NCBI RefSeq assembly: GCF_000219625.1
Contig: NC_018211.1
Coordinates: forward strand, 62,001 to 126,000
DNA length: 64,000 nt
Source of the DNA: Zymoseptoria tritici IPO323
Taxonomy: Eukaryota > Ascomycota > Dothideomycetes > Mycosphaerellales > Mycosphaerellaceae
Direction: 5' to 3'
This document shows, one piece after another, positions 11,252 to 24,121 of this stretch (positions are counted from its first letter, which is position 1; every line of letters starts with the position of its first letter). A model generated the notes under the pieces. That model saw only the letters and a list, made by a program, of their open reading frames with translations, was not told the DNA's origin and searched no databases. Position numbers and translations under genes: made by a program.

Positions 11252-12271
11252 TCACGAAGCTGATGACTTCCCACCATGAACACCCAGCCTCACAACGCCC
11301 CAAATCCTCAGTCCCGACCTGTACCACATCATACACTGTCAGCGACGCATTGCGAACACACGCACACACCGCAGTCACACTACTCACATGACAGCAAAAG
11401 TCGCCCAGTCCTCGCCGAGTTCTCCCGTCGCACCGCTGCCCCGAAACTGAAACTTGCCAGTCTTGTTCTTACTCCACTCCGAGCTGTCCGCCCACACGGC
11501 GACGACTTCTTTCCCATCACTCGTCAAACCATCATGTCGAACAGCCTTCTTGCCCGCACTCTTCGTGACAGAGTCCGGTGGTGTCGCAACGGCGGAGGAA
11601 GACTGTAGCCGAACAAGCTTGTAACCCCACCCGTGCTTGTCGAGACTGCGTACCTCGCTACCATGGCTTTGTCGCCATTCAAACTGTTCCACCACAGGCT
11701 TCTCTCCAAGTCGACCGGGCACTCGCATCGAGAAAGAGTAAGTAACAGCGCTCAAGTGGACATTACAATGAAGTTCCTCCCGCACCTGTTCTCCATCCCG
11801 CGGCGAAGGAAGCAGAATGATCGAATGGCGACTCGCTTTGCTCTCCGAGAACGCCTCCGCCATCAACGTCTTCTCCGAATCGACTCCACGGTGAAGAGAC
11901 ATGGCGGTACCTCTCCAACTTGCGTCGAAAGTAAGTGCGAACAGAGGAAGTTTCGCGTGCTCGCCGAGATGGTATGTGTAGCTTTTCCAGTGGCGAGTTT
12001 TGTAATACCAGTTGAAGCGGGAGGGAAAGCTGCCTATGTGCAGCACTGCACTGTGTGAGGAGTCTGCGTCTGAGATGGACGCTTCCGTGAAGGCATCTTC
12101 GTACGCTGGAGGAGGTTCCGCGAGAGAGCTGCTGGGAGGTGGTGCGTATTCAGGTGGTTTCTCCATCTCTGACTGTCTTCTTGTGTCGGTCGATGGAGCT
12201 GATTCGGTGCTTGATCGTGGACTGAATTGCGAGACTGCTTGCTGATGAGTGGAGGTAATGAAGAGGTTCAA
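11252..12271 (-). CDS. conserved fungal protein with N-terminal PPxY motifs
   Basis: Two exons: 12271-11388 and 11318-11252, with a 69-nt intron (GTGAGT donor, GCTGAC branch site, TACAG acceptor). Splicing replaces an early stop and extends the C-terminus to SGLRIWGVV and beyond, for about 316 residues from the first Met. A second Met at residue 36 (12166), just before KPPEYAPPP, is an equally good start. PPEY and PPAY motifs near residues 40-58 could bind WW domains, for example of Rsp5/Nedd4 ligases (inference). The rest is a globular beta-rich region with regularly spaced aromatics (FNWYYK, FEWRQS, GWGYKLVR) and WATFAVM at the splice junction. It resembles fungal proteins of unknown function, possibly with a Tubby/LURP-like fold. 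No signal peptide or membrane segment is seen. Confidence 0.75.
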
Positions 12272-12877
12272 CAGAAGATGTAAGATTCAGGAAAGCAGGT
12301 ATCGGCTTATGGGCGATCACCTTGGCGTGCCGCAGTCAAGAAACGGCCGCGGAAGGATCACGGTATGACATCGGAAGGAATACTGTGGACCGTCACTTTA
12401 GGCATCGATACACCGAGCACGGTGATTGGATTCCGATCGTCATTTCTATCGAGATGCTTGTGGTCATTCCTCGTGCAATGTCAGACCGCTGTGCGACTTT
12501 AACAGAACAGCGTGACTAATGAGTGCCGCTATACCATAGGACAAGAGAGGCAACATGCTGACATCAAACAATGGTCGTAATCATCGCTCGACGCCTGTAC
12601 ATCAAGCGATGGCTAGCTGGTCGTCTTGCAAAGCACGAAAGCTGCCTTGCCCGCATCGCATTGCCAGCGATCTTCGCAAGGCATCGCAATATCTTCTGAG
12701 ATTGACCACTCCTGCCAGACGGCTCATTCGGCTCGAGATACGCAGGATGAGGCGCAAAGATCTGCTCCCGTTGTGCTTGCTTCCAGGGCCTGTGGTCGAA
12801 GACGAGAAATCGTGCCGGTACTGTAGATCCCGGCGGACTCCATCGAATGCATAGTTCTCATCGCAGCAATGAGACCG
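12272..12877. other. intergenic, promoter side of the PPxY gene
   Basis: About 600 bp between the PPxY gene start and the 3' end of the six-TM protein gene, both on the minus strand. It should hold the promoter of the former and the terminator of the latter. No further gene is supported. Confidence 0.4.
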
Positions 12878-14011
12878 TCATGATCGAAATAATGGGTTCG
12901 GTTGATAGGTGTACTCCGCATCGTGATCCAACTTCTGCTCGCGGCCGTACTGCGAGGTCAAAGGCATCTGATCGGAGTCGGCGAACGCATTTGCGTGCGG
13001 CACCTGCATTTGACCTGGCATAATGTTAGTGTCCTACGTGGTTCAAAAGAGTTCCAACTTCCGCGAAAGACATACCTCTAAAGATCTCCAATGCAGAGAC
13101 AAAAGGCAGGATGAGCAAGAGCATGACGAGAAGCTGTCCAAAGCTCCATTCCGTCTCGCCGGCGTCGTCGAGCTTCACAGAAGGCGTTCCGAAAGCTTGA
13201 GAAACCAGGATGACACGTACAGCGGCGCCGATAGCCACACCCAGGAGCACGAGGAGACTGAATGCTCGAACGGATTTACCCCAGGTTTGCTTGCGCATGT
13301 GCAGATACCACGTTCCAAGTACGAACACGATGGCGCTGATTGCGATCGCTGCCGCGGTCCCGACAATGCTGAGGGTCTTGTTGCCTTGAGCCTCTTCGCT
13401 CTTCTCGTGATCTTGCCAGACGCAGGCCATGGGTAAGGTGGGTGCGAGGTCTGCGAGATTCGTGCGTAGGACGAATACGCCGTAGACAATGGTGAGGACG
13501 CTGCATGCTGTCAGATCTGCGCGGACTTCTTGGGCCCAGGATTACTCACACATTCACAAACATGGCGAATTGACGCAGCCATCGTAATACCCAATCTCGC
13601 TTGAAATCTTGAACCAAGGCAAGGAGTGCGGCGAAATTCGTGGCAGTGGACAGCAAAGCCAGCATCCAGATGATGAAGAAGTGATAAGGAATGATCGTCC
13701 TTACTTTGGCCAGTCCTACTGCTTGGATGCCGATGCCTTGGAATATTTGGGAGTCGCTCAAGCCCGAGAGAATGCGTCGAGTAATGTTGCGGGAGGTCTG
13801 AGCACGGATCTCGGAGAAGACAATGAACGCGGAGAGGAAGAGGGCAAGGAATGCGCTGATGATGAATGACAGGAGGATCTGTCAATGGCGTGAGCTGGAG
13901 TATTGGGATCGAGGCAGACATGGGAGAACGTACGCCTGTCCCTGCAATTCCCGCATCGGTGCTCGTGCTCTCTGGCGCAACGGCGCAGTTGTTGATGGTA
14001 TTGTTGGACAT
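12878..14011 (-). CDS. six-TM fungal integral membrane protein
   Basis: Four exons: 14011-13934, 13878-13550, 13500-13076, 13014-12878. Introns are 55, 49 and 61 nt, all with GT donors and AG acceptors; the last has a consensus CTAAC branch site. All phases join without stops to give 322 residues. The start is placed at the Met of MSNNTINNC with context GACAATG. The short extracellular-type N-terminus contains Cys and an IAGTG motif, similar to the NPDIAG block in many fungal multi-TM proteins. Six hydrophobic segments follow: ILLSFIISAFLAL, HFFIIWMLALL, FVNVVLTIVYGVF, TAAAIAISAIVFVLG, FSLLVLLGVAIGA and LLVMLLLILPFVSA. The 50-residue C-terminus is hydrophilic and cytosolic-type. Substrate and role are unknown. 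The splice model was built by eye, and the first exon could extend upstream. Confidence 0.75.
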
Positions 14012-14854
14012 TGTCGAAAGCAGCAATACCAATGGCTTGCGCGCCCGACTGTGCTGTGGCCGTCCAGGAACTCTCAGCTGTCGAAAGACAGGGATCTGTG
14101 AGCACGGAAGAGAGAGGAATATAGCCCTGGTCGCTCCTTTTCCGCGCTGTTTGGAAAGCAATTTCCGGGATACGAGGCGGTCGTTATCGAAGAATGGTCG
14201 GAATAATGGAGGAAGACCTTGAGTTCAGCGCAGCCGCCTCATTCCATGAAACAGCCAAGTCGATGAATGTTTGAGGTCGTCGGGTGTTTGGAAAATGCAA
14301 GTCGAACGTTTGGGTTGGTGTGGCCGTTTTGGTTGGCGTTTACGACCGACCAAAGTGTGGGGCTGAAACGCGAACTCTTGACCCCCTGCTGCCCGTGACG
14401 TTCTCTCGCGTTTTCGAGCCGACGATCAGCCGCGATGCCATATATTCTCTCAGCGAGAAGAGTCCTTCGCAATGACTCTGTCCATGATGCGATGCCGGCC
14501 ACGGTCGGAACGAAGTCTTCGATGCGTCTATGCTAGCCCGAACATGACTAGCCGTATGCCAGACTGGACTTTCACGGCCTTCCTGGCGTGATCCGTGGGA
14601 AGAGCAACGGCGGGCTCGAATTCCGCAAGCGGCGAGATGGCTGACTGATGCACATCGAGACGCTGATAACCTCGAAAGGTTGGACAGCCTCCTGGTCTCG
14701 TCGGCGATGCGTCCAGCAAGGGCAGGCTGCTCATCATTTCGCAGTGCTTCTCTCTTCCAGTCCTGAGGCGTCGATTGCGAACAAGGTGGCAGTCCGATGT
14801 CCGGGTACTCTCCCAGCACTCACAACCCTCCTCCGTAACATATTCCATCGTAGC
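14012..14854. other. intergenic, no gene supported
   Basis: About 840 bp between two minus-strand genes. Frames exist on both strands, but no splice combination gave a convincing protein. A tRNA-like stretch near 14,341-14,400 was tested and rejected. Confidence 0.35.
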
Positions 14855-15628
14855 TCAGCCATTGATCATAGATCCAATACCATGCACCGAGCGAATAGAA
14901 GTGCACAGCCACCTCTCCTCAACCAAGCGAAACTCCATCGACACAATCGAAGGCTTGATCAGACCAGGCGGACTCCCATGCGTTTCCTTTTGAGCGATAA
15001 CTTCCGCAGATCTGCCATGCTTGACCTCAATCATAAGATCCGTAATTATCTGCCGAAAATGAGGCCTCGCAGCGGTGATTTTATTCAACCAGTCCAGATA
15101 GCCTTGGCGGTCCATTTCCTCCGCCGATAGCAAGTTTCCAGGCACAACTCGAGCCGTAGGTGACATGTTCGTGCTCCAAGGCGGTCGGGCGGAGGAGAAG
15201 TTGCGCTCATTCACGGCGGTGATCATGTCGCGGACCACGCCGTCCAGCTTCAATACGATGAGTTGCTCCGCGGACTCGCTGTACGTCGTGCATGTCGATG
15301 GAGACGTGGATGGGTCGGAAATGCTTGGTCGGTGTGCTGTGCTGGGACTGCCGTAGGAGCTCAGTCCCGGTGAAGATCCTTCTGCCTGCATTGGAGAGGT
15401 GAAGCAGTGTGACGTAGATTGTGTTTCTGTGAGCAAGGGCTGTCCTGTGGCGACCTTCCAACGTCTGACCTCGGATTTCAATCTGGCAATGAGGCGTGTC
15501 GCGGATGGGACAACACTGGTAGCGGCTGGCAATTCACGGTGTATGGTGACGCGGAGAGGAGGTTCATCTTCATTAGGTACCTGAGGTACTTTCTCGGCAC
15601 CTAGCGGCAGCGCCACAGCACACGCCAT
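14855..15628 (-). CDS. hypothetical protein, possible NTF2/SnoaL-like domain
   Basis: A single open frame of 257 residues. The N-terminal 110 residues are Ser/Thr/Pro-rich and disordered-looking. A Met at residue 80 (15391), just before QAEGSSPG, may be the real start. The C-terminal half (about residues 118-250) has the pattern of an NTF2-like fold: a helix with VVRDMITAVNERNF, a central helix QGYLDWLNKITAARPHFRQ, then strands IEVKHGRSAEVIAQKE and FRLVEERWLCTSIRSVHG. The fold assignment is inference from this spacing. No catalytic residues can be named. There is no signal peptide or membrane segment. Confidence 0.55.
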   Translation of the reverse strand: MACAVALPLGAEKVPQVPNEDEPPLRVTIHRELPAATSVVPSATRLIARLKSEVRRWKVATGQPLLTETQSTSHCFTSPMQAEGSSPGLSSYGSPSTAHRPSISDPSTSPSTCTTYSESAEQLIVLKLDGVVRDMITAVNERNFSSARPPWSTNMSPTARVVPGNLLSAEEMDRQGYLDWLNKITAARPHFRQIITDLMIEVKHGRSAEVIAQKETHGSPPGLIKPSIVSMEFRLVEERWLCTSIRSVHGIGSMING

Positions 15629-16329
15629 CGAAGATCATGCTGACCGAGTGCCGAAACCTTGGGGTTATGTTACATTTACTCCGCAGGAAGTTTTTGGAAG
15701 ACTTCTACCTTGACCAGCGACATCTGGCGAATCTTGACTGGAGTCGTGGCGACGATGGATATCCGCGGTCGATGTCGAGGGTCACAACCCTTTACCGGAC
15801 AGAAGCTGTGGGAATCTTGAATCCGGGAAGACTTCAATACTTTTTCCACTTGTCCAAACCGGAGCCGAACAGAGTCATTCAAGCCATATATCTGCATTGG
15901 CCGGGCCAGAGATGATGCTGATAATTTACATCGGACGAGATGGGGCGGCTTACACATTCCAGGTTGCTCAAAAGGAACCAGACTGATCACGACCTGGTCG
16001 GCAACCCCGTGAAACTGTCCATACACTCGATGGGGATGATTTGATGGGTGTCTCGATGTACGGCTCTGGTAACAATCCGCGATGCAGTCGTTCTAGGTTG
16101 ATCCGATCTCTTCCCGCGGGAAGAGAGGGTGACTGTCACAGTTGGCCAGCAACGTGCAGATCAAGCAGATTGCAGTCGTCCCCCCTTTGGATCCATTGGG
16201 TGCTCCTCCAATTCAGAGCACCACGAAGACGACCGAGAGGATAGAGGAATGGCAGGCCTTATCAATAGGCACATTGCGTTCAATGCTGATTTCATTCATG
16301 CTGCGTTCACACGCTCTATACAACTCCGC
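15629..16329. other. intergenic, no gene seen
   Basis: About 700 bp between the NTF2-like gene and the 3' end of the hexose transporter, both minus strand. Short frames on either strand show no family resemblance. Confidence 0.4.
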
Positions 16330-18220
16330 TCAAACCGTCAAAGAATTGCCCCTCGCACCACTCGCACCCATATTCACACTATTCGCCCTCGACTCCTCCA
16401 CGTTCTCATACTTGGTATCATCACCCACACCCGCCTCATTCGTCTTGCGGATATCCCTCCCACCATTCGTCAACCGCAGCTGATCCGCCGTGACCAATTC
16501 CTCCGAAGGCGGCGGAACCCAGCCGCTCGACTTCCACGGCTTGACCTCCAACAAGAACATGGTATCGATGACTTCCAAGCTCTTCCCCGACGTTTCCGGG
16601 AGGAAGAAGTACACCACCAGCACGGCGACGAAATTGCAGGCGGCGAAGAGGTAGCCGTAAGCGAAGCCGATGTCGGCCACGATGAAAGGCGTTGCGAATC
16701 CGATGAAGAAGTTAAAGGCCCAGTTGGAGGCGGCGCAGAAGGCGATGGCCGTGCTGCGGTAGCGGGATGGGTAGATTTCCGAGGTCACGGCCCAGGCCAT
16801 GGGACCCCAGGTGCTGGCGAAGGCGGCGATGAAGAGGCAGGCGAAGACGATCATCACGTATCCGATCGTGGAGTCGTAGATTGGATCACCATTCGCATCG
16901 GTGCCGGATTGGAGAGCAGAGTTTCCGAGCGAGGCGAAGACCATGAAGCACATGAACATCCAGCCGGCGCCGAGGGTGAGACATTTCCTGCGACCGAATT
17001 TCTCCACCATATAGAGGCCAGGGAAGGTGGTGACGACGTTGACGGCGCCGAGGATGATTTGCGTGACGAAGGAGTTGTTGATGCCGACGGATTCGAAGAT
17101 TGTTGTTCCGTAGTAGAAGAAGAAGTTGGCACCTGCTGCTGTTAGTCATGGTTCATCTCACAGTCTGCTCGTTGATACACACCAGTCATTTGTTGGAGAG
17201 CTTGAATCGACATTCCCAGCATCAAGCGGTAGAACATGCGAGGGCCGGTGAAGACCTCCCAGATCGAATGATCACCGCCTTCCTGCTCGATGCGGAGCTT
17301 TTCCTGCATCTCCTCCAGCTGCTTCTTGACCACCTTGTGCCGTGGGCTAACACCGTAGAATCTCGCAATGCTCTCGGACGCCTTGTCCACCGCTCCATGA
17401 CGGAAGTCATGGCGAGGCGTCTCTGGGAAGAACAAGATTCCGAAGCCGAGTATCAACGCCCAGAGAAAGCTGATACCCATGGGAATGCGCCACGACGCAG
17501 TGCTATCCGCGTTGATGGTCTCGGTTCCGAAGTTGATCAGGTATGCGATGAGGATGCCAATGGTGATGAACAGCTGATAGCAGCAGACGATGGCACCTCG
17601 AAGGTGGGTCGGCGCGGATTCTCCTTGATATGCTGGCACCATGACAGAAAGACCTCCGATAGCGAATCCCGCGATAATGCGACCGATCATGAGAACATAC
17701 CAGTATGAGTATTGTGCGGAGAGCTGGAAGATGTTGCCGATGCAAAAGACCGCACACCACATGCAAATGGAGTATTTCCGTCCCAATTTGCGGTTATTGG
17801 CCACGGGACCTGCGATCAGCGCGCCGACGAGAGTTCCAAGAGAGAGTGTAGCAACGAGGAGACCGGTGCGGACGGGTGTCAGGTTGAGCGTCACATCGCC
17901 ATTGGGCCCGGCTGTTCTATCGTCGGCGAAGTTTCTCTTGAAGTTCTCCATCTCGAGGAATCCACTGATTTGACCAGTGTCGCTAGAAACATCAGATTAG
18001 CTGTGTTCCGTGGGATATATGACAGAGTCGGCACTCACTATCCAAAGCAGATACCTCCCATCGATACCAAGACGGTCATGAAGAACGTGCGAGCGGTGAG
18101 GAACGGCACCTTGGAGTCATCGTCGAAGACCTCCTCCTTAGGGAGTTCAGGTACAGCATTGGTATTGTTGGCGCCCAAAGTGTCGTCGGACGATCGCCGA
18201 GACTTGGTGTCTTGCTCCAT
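16330..18220 (-). CDS. MFS hexose transporter (sugar porter family)
   Basis: Three exons: 18220-18039, 17982-17183, 17132-16330, with introns of 56 and 50 nt (GTGAGT and GTGTGT donors; CTAAT and CTAAC branch sites). Translation gives 594 residues. The first join rebuilds GYDTGQISGFLEM, a hallmark of fungal glucose/hexose transporters; the second rebuilds QQMTGANFFFYYG. Other sugar-porter motifs are LGRKYS in loop 2, RIIAGFAIGGLSVMVPAYQGE, PETPR after TM6, VEKFGRRKC in loop 8-9 and PETSGKSLEVID after TM12. About 12 TM segments lie between hydrophilic termini; the long C-tail is Glu/Asn/Ser-rich. It should import hexose by proton symport at the plasma membrane (family knowledge). The start is at MEQDTKSRR; an upstream in-frame Met at 18304 is possible but would add a non-conserved leader. 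Confidence 0.93.
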
Positions 18221-19368
18221 CTTGAAATGGGTGATGCAGCCCGAGGATGTGGAAAGGATGGAGTCGCAGCGTGGAGTAAAAGAAAGAGGAGAGAAGCAAT
18301 CCAAAGCAGGTGGAGACGAGCTTTTTGGCTGTCTCTAATCTATACCTTTCGCACAGCTCTCCAGCTCCGCACCAGACTGAAATGACGGTCCAAGGATTCA
18401 CCGTCGTCGCTTGGTCGCAGCGGACTTCATCAAACGACGGACGTCATCTGCGCCTTGGTAGTAAGACGTGGAATGTCCGGCTCGACCAATCGTCGTGCTG
18501 TACGGTCCAACCGGAGCCCTACCCGTCAGTAACCGTTCTTCCTCGTCGCGTGTTCGATGGAGAAAGAAGCAAATTCGGCAGGCTGCTTATTGTGCATGTG
18601 ATGTTGACGATGATACAGGCCAAGCCCGCGGGAAATGCGCTATTATGAACGAAGGTTTGGGGGCATGTGGAGACTTGGTCCGAAGAACTTGACGATCTCT
18701 GCACAGAGCCGCGATCTGAGTTGCAACCAAAGGAATCCTTTCAGCCTCGTCGTCCTGGAGCTTGAAGGTGCTCATGAAGAGGGTACAAGTTCCCCGCACG
18801 CGAATCCTCCACATTCATGGCTTGAAGTATGAGTCCATCGCCCAGACTTGACTCCGCGGACGACGTTGGTGCTGCACGTTGTTCTTGTAATGCCTCTTTC
18901 CACGACTTCCTTGATGGTTGCGGCTGTGGAGATCAATACGACGACGACGGAGTTCCACTCTGGCATCTCCACAATCGGCAGGCGGTACTGCGGTCTCTTG
19001 GCAATGTCGGCTCTTGCGATCGCGATGCGGTGGACCCGCTCTCGGGCTGCTCGCCAACAGGAAACGAGATGGAAGAAAAAGAACGTCGCAAGATGAGGTT
19101 ACGAGACAGGGATCTTTCATCATCGATAGAGAAGCGACAAGGGTATGTGCAGGGATGCTCACCTCCAGCAATGGCTCAATGCGGTGCCATGACGTGGGCA
19201 CAATCAATCAATGAAGAATAAGCGGAATATACAGCTGTGAGAGTGAGAAGACAACGAAGTGCTTATCGAACACGATCAATGCAATCATCATACTATCAGG
19301 GTATCTACGCCAAACTCGCTCAACAAACACACGACTTTCCAAAGTCACCACACCGTGATGTTCACAGA
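18221..19368. other. intergenic; possible unrecognised small gene on minus strand
   Basis: This 1.15-kb gap holds the hexose transporter promoter and the 3' flank of the deubiquitinase gene. On the minus strand, 19045-18870 gives a coding-like stretch with RVHRIAIARADIAKRPQYR, then LPIVEMPEWNSVVVVLIST. 18790-18600 gives another containing FKLQDDEAERIPLVATQ. They are in different frames. I could not find a splice pattern joining them to a start codon, so I do not call a gene. Confidence 0.25.
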
Positions 19369-22300
19369 CTACATCACAACACACTTATCGTCCGTATCCT
19401 TCACATTAGCAGCACCCTGCACCCTTCCAGACGACGGCCCTGCTGCAGCATAAGCAGGTGCATGGCTACCACCGCCCTGTGCAGGCATGGCTCCGAATCC
19501 AGGACCGCCCATTCCACTTTGCCTTCGCGATATGCGGTTCCCGCTGACTCTTCTGCCTTGACCTGGCGAGCCACCTCCGAGTGTTCCAGTTACCTGGCTG
19601 TATTGGGATCGATGCTGCAGCGCATCGAGCGTTTCAAGCGGATTGCCCTGCGAGGGAGCCGCCGTTGTGCCTGCTGGTCGATACGGTCGGTCGGTGCGGG
19701 ACTGCTCGTACGTGGGAGGTGCATCCGGATCAGCATCCGCCCCCGGTCGATTCACGGCAGGTCTTCCGCTCGGTCGGGAGGTCTGCGATGGGCGCTGTCC
19801 AGATTGCCGTCGTGGAGGTACTGCAGGCGCTCGCTCCTGCGCCTCCTCGTTGGACAAGTACTGTTCGCTCAGAATCCGCTCCTGGCGTCGACGAGCATCT
19901 GCCTGTCTCTGCTGATCCTCTTCTTCCTCCTGGAGCTGCATGGCAAGTGCGAGATCGTGGTCCTCCTGCTCGCTGGCACTAAGTTGTCGTTGTTCTGTTG
20001 TCTGATTTTCGCTTGCCTGCGGTGCTGTCGGTCGTGGACCTGGTAGTGGAGGAGGAACGTCTTCGCTCATCCGTGCTGTACTACCGGAAGATTGTGTGTG
20101 CGCGTTCCCTGCATGGTATCTGTCTTGAGCAGCCTGCCACTGCCCCTCACCACTACCTTGGGCACTGCTCTGCTGATTCTGACCTCCCCCTGCGCCATGA
20201 CTGAGACTTTGGAAGTCACCGCTGAACATTTCGCATGCAGCGCCAGAGACATCGACCAGACTCTCCCAGACAATCTCCTCATGCGAGCTGTATCCTGCAT
20301 CGGTCACGAGTGTCATTAGCGCTCCATGCTGTGGCTCCTTGTATATCGTGCTGAAGTGGTCGTTCCGGAACAAAATGGCAATCTGACCCGGCTTCAGACA
20401 TCCCGCAATCATCTCCAGTCCGTGATCCGTCAACTGAGTGGGCCACGTTTGGAGGAAGCTCTTGATGGTCGCGATGTCTTCCAGGGTCTGCTGTTCCTGA
20501 AAGCTCAGCCCTTCTTGACGTAGCTTGTCCTCCAACTCCGCCTCCATGAATTGTATGTTCTGGGCATCCTCAAACGTCGGTGCACTGCGTTGAAATGCCA
20601 AGAAGACAGGCGTGTCTTTTGGAGCCGTCCAGCCGTGAATCAGGGGTATGCCAAATGTGCTATATAATCGCATCTCCCGTGTCTCCTCGAAGCTGCCAGC
20701 TTTGCTCTGAGATCGCAATGTCGGGTGCACACCTTGCGTCTCTGGCGGGTAGCCTTCCAGTGATCCCCGAGGCGTGACCGCTGAGGTGACAAATCGTGGA
20801 TTGACATTCATTCCGGTGTGCAGAGCAAGGAGGAAGGCGTAAAGATCGCTGACATCGGGCAGAGCCTGCGCTGTGTCGCCTCGCCGGTCAGACGTTAGCT
20901 CGTCAAACACCGCGTCTAATAGAAGTCCGAGGCTGACTTGTTCTCGCGAGCGCAGTGTCGTTATCAGAGCGGTCTCGAGATCCCGAGGCGTACTCAAAAC
21001 AAGAGCATTCACCAATGCAAGAAGAGGACACGGTCCATTCGCCGTTTGGGTCAGCACGGGAGACTTTCGGTAGCCGCCTTGGCCATCAGAGGAAGTGTCG
21101 AGCCAATTGATATGCTTGATTTGATAGTGCTCATTTCGTTGCCGCTCATTGCGAACAGCAGGCGGTTCGGCCGACGTTGTCGCCGGTTGCGTCGGAGGTG
21201 CCGTGGTGGACATTGGAGGTGTTTGTGGCTGACCGTGATCGATCATAGCGGCTGTGGAGGGACTATGCTGCGGCTGTGAAGGAGCAGCATCGGAAGGCAC
21301 CGGTGAGAGTGCTTCTTTCGGTGGAAGACTCGGAGACGGAGTTCGCAGCTGCTCGTTCCCAGCCCATGGATTTGATGGAGGGAAAGCTTGAGATTCTGAG
21401 GAGTTGTGGGCCACCACGGGAGAAAATGGAGGTTGACCTTTTTGTGGTACGGCTAACACCTCGGCGGTCATGTATGAGCCAGTGGGACTCGAGCTTGCAG
21501 GTACCTCGTCACGAAGCGACATCCGCGATAGCTCCTCAGCAGGCGTTTGAACGGTAGATAATTCGAACGATTGCGTGGCCGCGGAGTGAGGGTACGGAGG
21601 AGCAGTATGACCAGTTTCGACGGGTGGAACGGGCGGAGCTTGTGCAGGTGGTGCAGGATTCGGTGCAGACTCTTGCTGCCATATGCTCTGCTCTTGCGAT
21701 GGAGGAGGAGGCTGCTGCCAGACCGGTTGAGCTGGCGGAGGGCGGGTAGTTTGCTGCCATGCTCGCTGGCTGTGATCCTGTGTCGGAACACTGCCCGTTT
21801 GGTTCAGATATGGATTTTTGGACTCTGACTGCCACGGATTCGACTGTTGTCCATGATGATAGCCATGCGCATCTTGTGACGTTGCGTTCGCCGGTCCAGG
21901 TCGCAGTACCGCGGGCACATCGTATTGCCGGTGTTCTCCTCCACCAGGCTGCAGTGCTGTTGGTATGCCCTCCTCCTTCTGTTTCGAGTCGGACTTGATA
22001 TCCTGCGAGCTCGGTCTTACTCTCAACGGCTGAGGTACCTCCACAAAGTCGTCCTCATTCTCGTCGGCGTTGCGATGCTCGGTGCTGTCCGAGTCCCAGG
22101 TCCCATTCGATGCGACGCTGGCATCGGAGCCTCGGCGTTGAGCATGCTGGGCTTCCTTCCTATCGACGAGAGCGAATGCGGGCGACGTTTTGAGGTCGTC
22201 GCTGTACACGGAGCTGGCACTGGCGGGAATTTGTTTAATCGTGGGCGACTCCGGATAAGGTGGTGCTGAGGGTGCGGCGGTGGTGGTATCGACCGACGGG

Positions 22301-22383
22301 CCAGTGGACGACTTGGTCACCATGTTGTTGTTGTTGTTGTTGTTGTTCTCGCAGGGAGGGAAGGGAAATGTGGTCGATTTCAA
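19369..22383 (-). CDS. MINDY-family deubiquitinase (DUF544)
   Basis: A single-exon frame of 1004 residues. Residues 1-415 are low-complexity and rich in Pro, Gln and Ser, starting with a poly-Asn run. Met21 (22323), after that run, may be the true start. The catalytic domain spans about residues 420-715. It has the MINDY cysteine motif TQTANGPCPLLALVNAL (Cys452), the LIHGW block, and the catalytic histidine in FRNDHFSTIYK (His676), followed by VTDAGYSSHEEIVWESL. Near residue 815 a motif DHDLALAMQLQEEEE resembles the MIU ubiquitin-binding helix of MINDY enzymes. The protein ends in CVVM, a canonical CaaX prenylation signal. Role from family knowledge: trimming of K48-linked ubiquitin chains. 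It is divergent from the GAR synthetase gene across about 300 bp. Confidence 0.93.
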   Translation of the reverse strand: MKSTTFPFPPCENNNNNNNNMVTKSSTGPSVDTTTAAPSAPPYPESPTIKQIPASASSVYSDDLKTSPAFALVDRKEAQHAQRRGSDASVASNGTWDSDSTEHRNADENEDDFVEVPQPLRVRPSSQDIKSDSKQKEEGIPTALQPGGGEHRQYDVPAVLRPGPANATSQDAHGYHHGQQSNPWQSESKNPYLNQTGSVPTQDHSQRAWQQTTRPPPAQPVWQQPPPPSQEQSIWQQESAPNPAPPAQAPPVPPVETGHTAPPYPHSAATQSFELSTVQTPAEELSRMSLRDEVPASSSPTGSYMTAEVLAVPQKGQPPFSPVVAHNSSESQAFPPSNPWAGNEQLRTPSPSLPPKEALSPVPSDAAPSQPQHSPSTAAMIDHGQPQTPPMSTTAPPTQPATTSAEPPAVRNERQRNEHYQIKHINWLDTSSDGQGGYRKSPVLTQTANGPCPLLALVNALVLSTPRDLETALITTLRSREQVSLGLLLDAVFDELTSDRRGDTAQALPDVSDLYAFLLALHTGMNVNPRFVTSAVTPRGSLEGYPPETQGVHPTLRSQSKAGSFEETREMRLYSTFGIPLIHGWTAPKDTPVFLAFQRSAPTFEDAQNIQFMEAELEDKLRQEGLSFQEQQTLEDIATIKSFLQTWPTQLTDHGLEMIAGCLKPGQIAILFRNDHFSTIYKEPQHGALMTLVTDAGYSSHEEIVWESLVDVSGAACEMFSGDFQSLSHGAGGGQNQQSSAQGSGEGQWQAAQDRYHAGNAHTQSSGSTARMSEDVPPPLPGPRPTAPQASENQTTEQRQLSASEQEDHDLALAMQLQEEEEDQQRQADARRRQERILSEQYLSNEEAQERAPAVPPRRQSGQRPSQTSRPSGRPAVNRPGADADPDAPPTYEQSRTDRPYRPAGTTAAPSQGNPLETLDALQHRSQYSQVTGTLGGGSPGQGRRVSGNRISRRQSGMGGPGFGAMPAQGGGSHAPAYAAAGPSSGRVQGAANVKDTDDKCVVM

Positions 22384-24026
<1,643 letters not shown>

Positions 24027-24121
24027 TGCTGGATCATACAAAATGAAACGAAGTTCTGATGTGACAAGGCCACGAGCAAAGTTTGACCATTTGGACTATG
24101 ACCACCTTCAACATCGCCATC

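Noticed and set aside
14341..14400. tRNA-like stretch on the minus strand (AGAGTTCGCGTTTCAGCCCC)
   Set aside because: The T-loop-like TTCGCGT has no five-base pairing stem and no matching acceptor stem is found, so it does not fold as a tRNA.
16129..17145. 338-residue plus-strand open frame
   Set aside because: It is the exact antisense shadow of the hexose transporter exon 3 and its composition (His/Asp/Glu/Arg runs) is typical of a reverse-strand artefact.
18600..19207. small spliced gene on the minus strand
   Set aside because: Coding-like pieces exist in two frames, but no donor/acceptor pair and start codon join them in phase. Left as a possibility in the intergenic note.
24027..24121. 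missing AIRS domain downstream of GAR synthetase
   Set aside because: Only 95 bp separate the stop from the convergent exporter gene, so no room exists for a second domain on the plus strand.
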